From Circinella minor (lineage: Eukaryota > Mucoromycota > Mucoromycetes > Mucorales > Lichtheimiaceae): a stretch of 23,830 nt of DNA. Below are positions 20,605 to 23,830 of the stretch, in pieces; position 1 is the first letter of the stretch, and each line of letters starts with the position of its first letter. Where the stretch lies: positions 1 through 23,830 of the forward strand of contig JAEPRB010000415.1 in assembly GCA_016758965.1 (NCBI GenBank), read 5' to 3'. The notes beneath the pieces are model-generated. The model was given only the letters and a program-made list of their open reading frames with translations, was not told where the DNA came from and did not search any database. Both the position numbers and the translations under genes were made by a program.

Positions 20605-22065
20605 CTAACCAAGAAAAGGCGTTAGGATAATACCGCCGACTTTATGTAGATTTCGAAATCTTTTTTTTTTCTTATAGGATTCCATCATTACACGTTCCAC
20701 TTTGTCTTTGCAGCTGAATCCAATTCCATTTGAAAATTTACGCTGGCTTTCGGAAAGGCAAACCCTTAATTGTTTGTCAGATAAGGAGCCATTTTTCACA
20801 CCTATACAAAAATATATATAAATAAATTAAATCATAATCGCTTGAACGAAAATATCATTTTATCCTTTTCTTGCCAAATAATAAGAGATAATAATTGTGT
20901 TGATGCACTGAAATACTTGAAAATCGGAATTACATATTCAGCAAAGGGGGTACGTTCATTCGGAAGTAAGATATATTAGGATGGCTTTGTACAGTTGGCG
21001 TGATAGTCGGGGAGTATGTAGCGGAGGAGTCGGATATTTTGTTTTTCATCATCATTATCTTCAACATTAGCTTTGATCTCATCAATGCGATCCATTAGCT
21101 CATTCAAAGAACCATCCAGGCAAATTTCTAAAAGGTCAAATGTACGACTCTTTTTTCTAAAGCAGTGAAGAACTCGCTGTTCCTCCATGTTCACTTCATA
21201 TTCTTGCCGAGTACACTCCAAGATGTCATCGTCAGAGTGGGGACTGATTACCGTCACAAATAAGTCTTTTAGCTTTTCAGCATCATCGTCATTGATTCTT
21301 GGTTTGTTAGTCGAGATGGATGGTGTTATGTTAGGAAGATGAAAGTTGTAGTTTTTTTTTGGCCTTTTTGAGGAGGAGTGAGGTGGTAGGATTACTTGGC
21401 CTAATACATTTAAAATTTTGGATTTACGCTTTCAATTTATAATTTTATCAGGTTCAGTTTCGTCGCGGTCTTTGTTTTTTTTTTTTTCGCTGGCTCTTCT
21501 AGTAAATAGACCACCGGTCTTTGCAAGGTACTTTAAAAAAAAGGTACGGAACGCGAGATTCTTAATTGACGGGTGCGAAAAACCAGGAGGGATATGTTTC
21601 TATTGTATAGATTTAAATAATTAATTAGTCAATCTTGAACTACAGCACCATCATCAGATCCTTAAAAACTTACTGAGCTTTTTGATATCTATTTTTTGTG
21701 ATGTGTATTGCCACAATTATTGTAGTTATCATTGACGGAGTCCGTAATGATATGTTATTCTTGGAAAGATTGTTAACCAGTAAAACTATCAACACAATAA
21801 TAAAGGAGAAAAAAAGAATGAATGAGTTTATATAATTATGGCGTTAGTGAGATATATGTCAACTTACGTCCATAGCGGAGGATATAAATTTTTACTGACT
21901 CTTTCCAATCAACGTCAGATCAGTTGCCATAATTTGACGAATGGTTTCTGATGATAAATTTAGTGTGCTTTGATAACTACTGAATGCTTCTCGGAAATTC
22001 CATTTTCGTGGGATAACTTTGTAAAAATAATTTTTCCCGGAATGTGATACTTTAGGTGTATTCAT
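20605..22065 (-). pseudogene. copy B, decayed paralogue of copy A
   Basis: It keeps the same exon and intron order as copy A, and intron sequences are also similar, so it was copied as DNA. Exon 1 starts MNTPKVSHSGKNYFYKV but lacks about 20 bp near 21900 and reaches a stop at LIGKSQ. Exon 2 meets a TAG. Exon 4 is nearly identical to copy A (PHSDDDILECTRQEY, NVEDNDDEKQNIRLL), but an inserted TAA-containing triplet follows NCTKPS, after which YILLPNERTPFAEYVIPIF continues. The donor after it is GC (GGCAAGA), and exon 5 has one extra base after the WCEK codons. The C-terminal tail after DKVERVMMES differs from copy A (YKKKKRFRNLHKVGG). Its exon 4 has nine A where copy A has ten, and it reads through there. 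It lies between the long inverted repeats and is not functional as it stands. Confidence 0.8.
21488..21624 (+). pseudogene. homeobox-like C-terminal fragment inserted antisense in copy B
   Basis: Copy A and copy B align on both sides of this stretch, but copy B has about 120 bp of extra, GC-richer DNA here. On the + strand, opposite to copy B, it reads SLALLVNRPPVFARYFKKK and then DGCEKPGG, ending at TAA 21622-21624. The RPPVF motif after a beta-strand-like run occurs in the C-terminal conserved region of Mucoromycota homeobox proteins as I recall them, and it parallels LAVAVGLHIPLVFRY at about 19375-19420 in the homeobox-like fragments. The insertion is clear from the copy A comparison; its homeobox origin is a moderate inference. 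It may include an exon boundary at its left. Confidence 0.4.
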
Positions 22066-22880
22066 TTATTGCGGTAAGGAAGATCATACACTCTCTGGGG
22101 GGAAAAACCCAACATATAAGCAGTCGATAGACACTATCGACCCAAAAGCATCTTTAGAAAGACGTCACCAAAAATAAAGATATTATTGTTTCCCTTGAAC
22201 ATTGGTTCTTTTGGCATCTATTCTCTTTTAATCTTTTTTTTTTTTTAATATATATTGCCACTTATTTTAACAGTTAGTGCCATATAGATAGGACTACAAA
22301 CAGAGAGTTCAAATCTTTCTTAGTGACATACTTTATAAGATAGCTAAAGTATTCAATGGGACAAAACGTGTCTTTTTTATTTCTTGACCAAAGTAGAAGG
22401 TTTACGAAATACATGTCATGAATGAGAAACTATGAGTCAATATGGACCAACAATTGCAAACGCGGGTCTTGATACTTGATCACTCCACTACTTGGCTTCC
22501 AAGTTTATAAAGTCACAGTGGTAAAAAAAAAAAAGTTGGGTATATAACCGAAAAGAACTTGTAAATAGAATTATGGCGTTATTTTTTTTTTTAATTAACA
22601 TAAAAAAAAAAAAGAAATAGGTTATATCCATACACGGTCTTTAAAACAAGGGGCAACATAGAAGATTCTAGTTCCAATGGACCCTATATGCATTGACTCT
22701 GTGTATTTTTTTTTCTCTTGACCCCCTTGATTTCAGATGATTGTCCATTTTTTTCTACCTACTGTAAGTTTGCTAATGGTTTATGATTAGTTGAATATTA
22801 GTCATATCAACAAAACATTTTATTGTGTAAGAAGAGAGAGAGAGAGAGAAAATAAAAAAAGGTGTTTCAAGAATGTGGGG
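22066..22880. other. interior of the long-TIR segment, no gene recognised
   Basis: AT-rich, with a perfect 8-bp palindrome GTCGATAG ACA CTATCGAC at 22123-22141 upstream of copy B, homopolymer runs, and a short (GA)n run at about 22835-22850 next to the right inverted repeat. I see no coding signal. Confidence 0.5.
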
Positions 22881-23322
22881 GAAATGGTAATAATACTTGA
22901 ACTCACCATTTTTTTTTTCGCATTCTTGATCATGAGATTACGTATAAAAATATATATCATTTTCCTACGTATGGGAATAATTTATGGGTATTTTAATCAA
23001 TATATAGTTAATAGGTATATAGGTTGCCCGAATCACATGTTCCATGTAAGAACCATATTTCGTAAGTAAAAATGTATGTACACTATATTACAAAACAAGT
23101 AATTTATTCATGCTACATATACGTAAATACATATAATACGTAGAATTGTAAATCTTTACGTATTTTAAGTAGAAAAAGTTCTTTTGTAAATATTTTTTTT
23201 TTTTTAAAAAAATTGAATATCCAAAAAGTTCTTTTATCATCATCTCACATCACAACTAATAAGTGTAACTTTTTGAAGAAAAAAAAATGCTTCTAGTGCT
23301 GCGGTCTATTGAAGTTGTACAA
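22881..23322. repeat. right long terminal inverted repeat
   Basis: Reverse complement of 19526-19940. It is slightly longer than the left arm because of T and A runs near 23190-23212. Open frames inside it (for example 22791-23069) do not match any frame in the other arm and are not genes. Confidence 0.75.
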
Positions 23323-23750
23323 TAAGATAATGGTTGGTCACAAGATTCCCAAATTCTCGGATACTTTTTTTTATTTACGTACGTAGAAAAAAAAAAAAAA
23401 GATCTTGTTTTTTTTTTCTCTCGATTCCATATATATAAATATACTATCTTTAGGCTTACGTTTTTCTCATGTGTTGAAAGAAAAAACCAACTTTTTTTTA
23501 TTATTTAACTATTATTTTGACTATGTAATAATAATAATAAACAAGATGAAAAGTGGTTTATACATACGTAAAAAAAAACTTGTTTATAATTAGAGGAAAT
23601 AAAAATTCAAATGTACCGGCATGTGGCTTTCTAATCTAATTACTAAAAAGGTTATTAATAGTAAAAAGTGAGTAAATATATCTTTTGATCTCATGATAAA
23701 AGACATCCACTACTCCACTCCGTAAAACCAGCATTGTGCCGAATATAAAT
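23323..23750. other. intergenic, upstream of the OTU protein
   Basis: AT-rich flank of the long-TIR segment with an A run at about 23386-23400, T runs and a TTTACGTACGTAG palindrome near 23375. An in-frame stop at 23697-23699 limits how far the following gene can extend without an intron. Confidence 0.5.
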
Positions 23751-23830
23751 ATGGTAACCAATCACCTGATCCCTCACCTTGAAGTAGACGAAGTGTATGA
23801 CCCAATTGGAGATGGAAACTGTAAATTTAG
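23751..23830 (+). CDS. start of an OTU-domain protein, cut by the window edge
   Basis: The frame is open from 23700, with the first ATG at 23751, giving MVTNHLIPHLEVDEVY followed by DPIGDGNCKF at the edge. The motif GDGNC is the catalytic Asp/Cys signature of OTU-family cysteine proteases, which remove ubiquitin or ubiquitin-like proteins. In fungi with many DNA transposons, OTU-type proteins of this layout also occur in repeat families, so this may belong to a transposon rather than a host deubiquitinase. The ATG is preceded by GAATATAAAT. An upstream exon cannot be excluded. The rest of the protein lies outside the window. Confidence 0.6.
   Translation, partial: MVTNHLIPHLEVDEVYDPIGDGNCKF

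Larger units (their letters stand above)
19526..23322. mobile_element. 3.8-kb segment bounded by long inverted repeats, carrying gene copy B
   Basis: The left repeat (19526-19940) and right repeat (22881-23322) are imperfect reverse complements over more than 400 bp. Exact blocks include GCAGCACTAGAAGCAT (19545-19560) against 23287-23302, CCTATATACCTATTAA (19815-19830) against 23008-23023, and GAGTTCAAGTATTA (19921-19934) against 22891-22904. The outer ends are close to TTGYRCAAC. I find no convincing target duplication. The interior holds no transposase but does hold copy B, introns included. Long inverted repeats around host gene pieces are the hallmark of Pack-type Mutator-like elements, which is my favoured but unproved reading. 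A plain inverted duplication is the alternative. Confidence 0.75.

Noticed and set aside
20976..21257. Copy B read as a short single-exon gene
   Set aside because: It is exon 4 of the multi-exon paralogue. The other exons carry stops and a deletion, so it is a pseudogene.
22640..22700. Second B-box-like site AGTTCCAATGG
   Set aside because: No cloverleaf is possible and the sequence resembles the motif at 16146 rather than a tRNA.
19517..23331. Nine-base target duplication around the long-TIR segment
   Set aside because: The bases just outside TTGYRCAAC on the two sides do not match at any length from 2 to 11. The ends may be eroded.

Overview
The window looks like a piece of an AT-rich fungal nuclear genome, most probably an early-diverging (Mucoromycota-type) fungus. 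The reasons are short introns of about 65-130 bp with GTAAGT-like donors and TACTAAT-like branch points, a mitochondrial-type pentatricopeptide (PPR) protein, a fungal homeobox relic, an OTU-type protein start, and many repeats and decayed gene copies. I cannot name the species.

Layout. Positions 1-254 may hold the 3' end of a spliced gene. From 255 to about 8500 I see no convincing intact gene. This stretch holds a compactly folding, GC-richer segment (1400-1515), an array of four near-identical hairpins (3683-3896), a 701-bp element with terminal inverted repeats (4078-4778) and a short coding-like remnant (5134-5301). A seven-exon 2-oxoglutarate/Fe(II) dioxygenase gene lies at 8546-10627 (+). 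One of its introns carries a 252-bp solo LTR with a 5-bp target duplication, and its reading frame is broken by an apparent 2-bp TA insertion. It converges on a two-exon PPR gene at 11027-13681 (-).

From 14.6 kb on, the window is a graveyard of duplicated genes: a homeobox pseudogene (14632-16112, -), a five-exon gene of unknown function (copy A, 16192-17528, -) broken by one extra A, tandemly duplicated fragments that look like a homeobox C-terminal region (18430-19439, +), a second damaged LTR (18214-18404), and a badly damaged paralogue of copy A (copy B, 20605-22065, -). Copy B keeps its introns and lies inside a 3.8-kb segment (19526-23322) bounded by inverted repeats of about 415 and 442 bp, the layout of a long-TIR DNA transposon that has picked up host genes. 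A further homeobox-like piece sits antisense inside an intron of copy B. The window ends in the start of an OTU-domain protein (23751 on).

Only the PPR gene appears fully intact; the dioxygenase and copy A are each one small indel from an open frame. The strongest unexplained structures are the long-TIR segment and the four-hairpin array.
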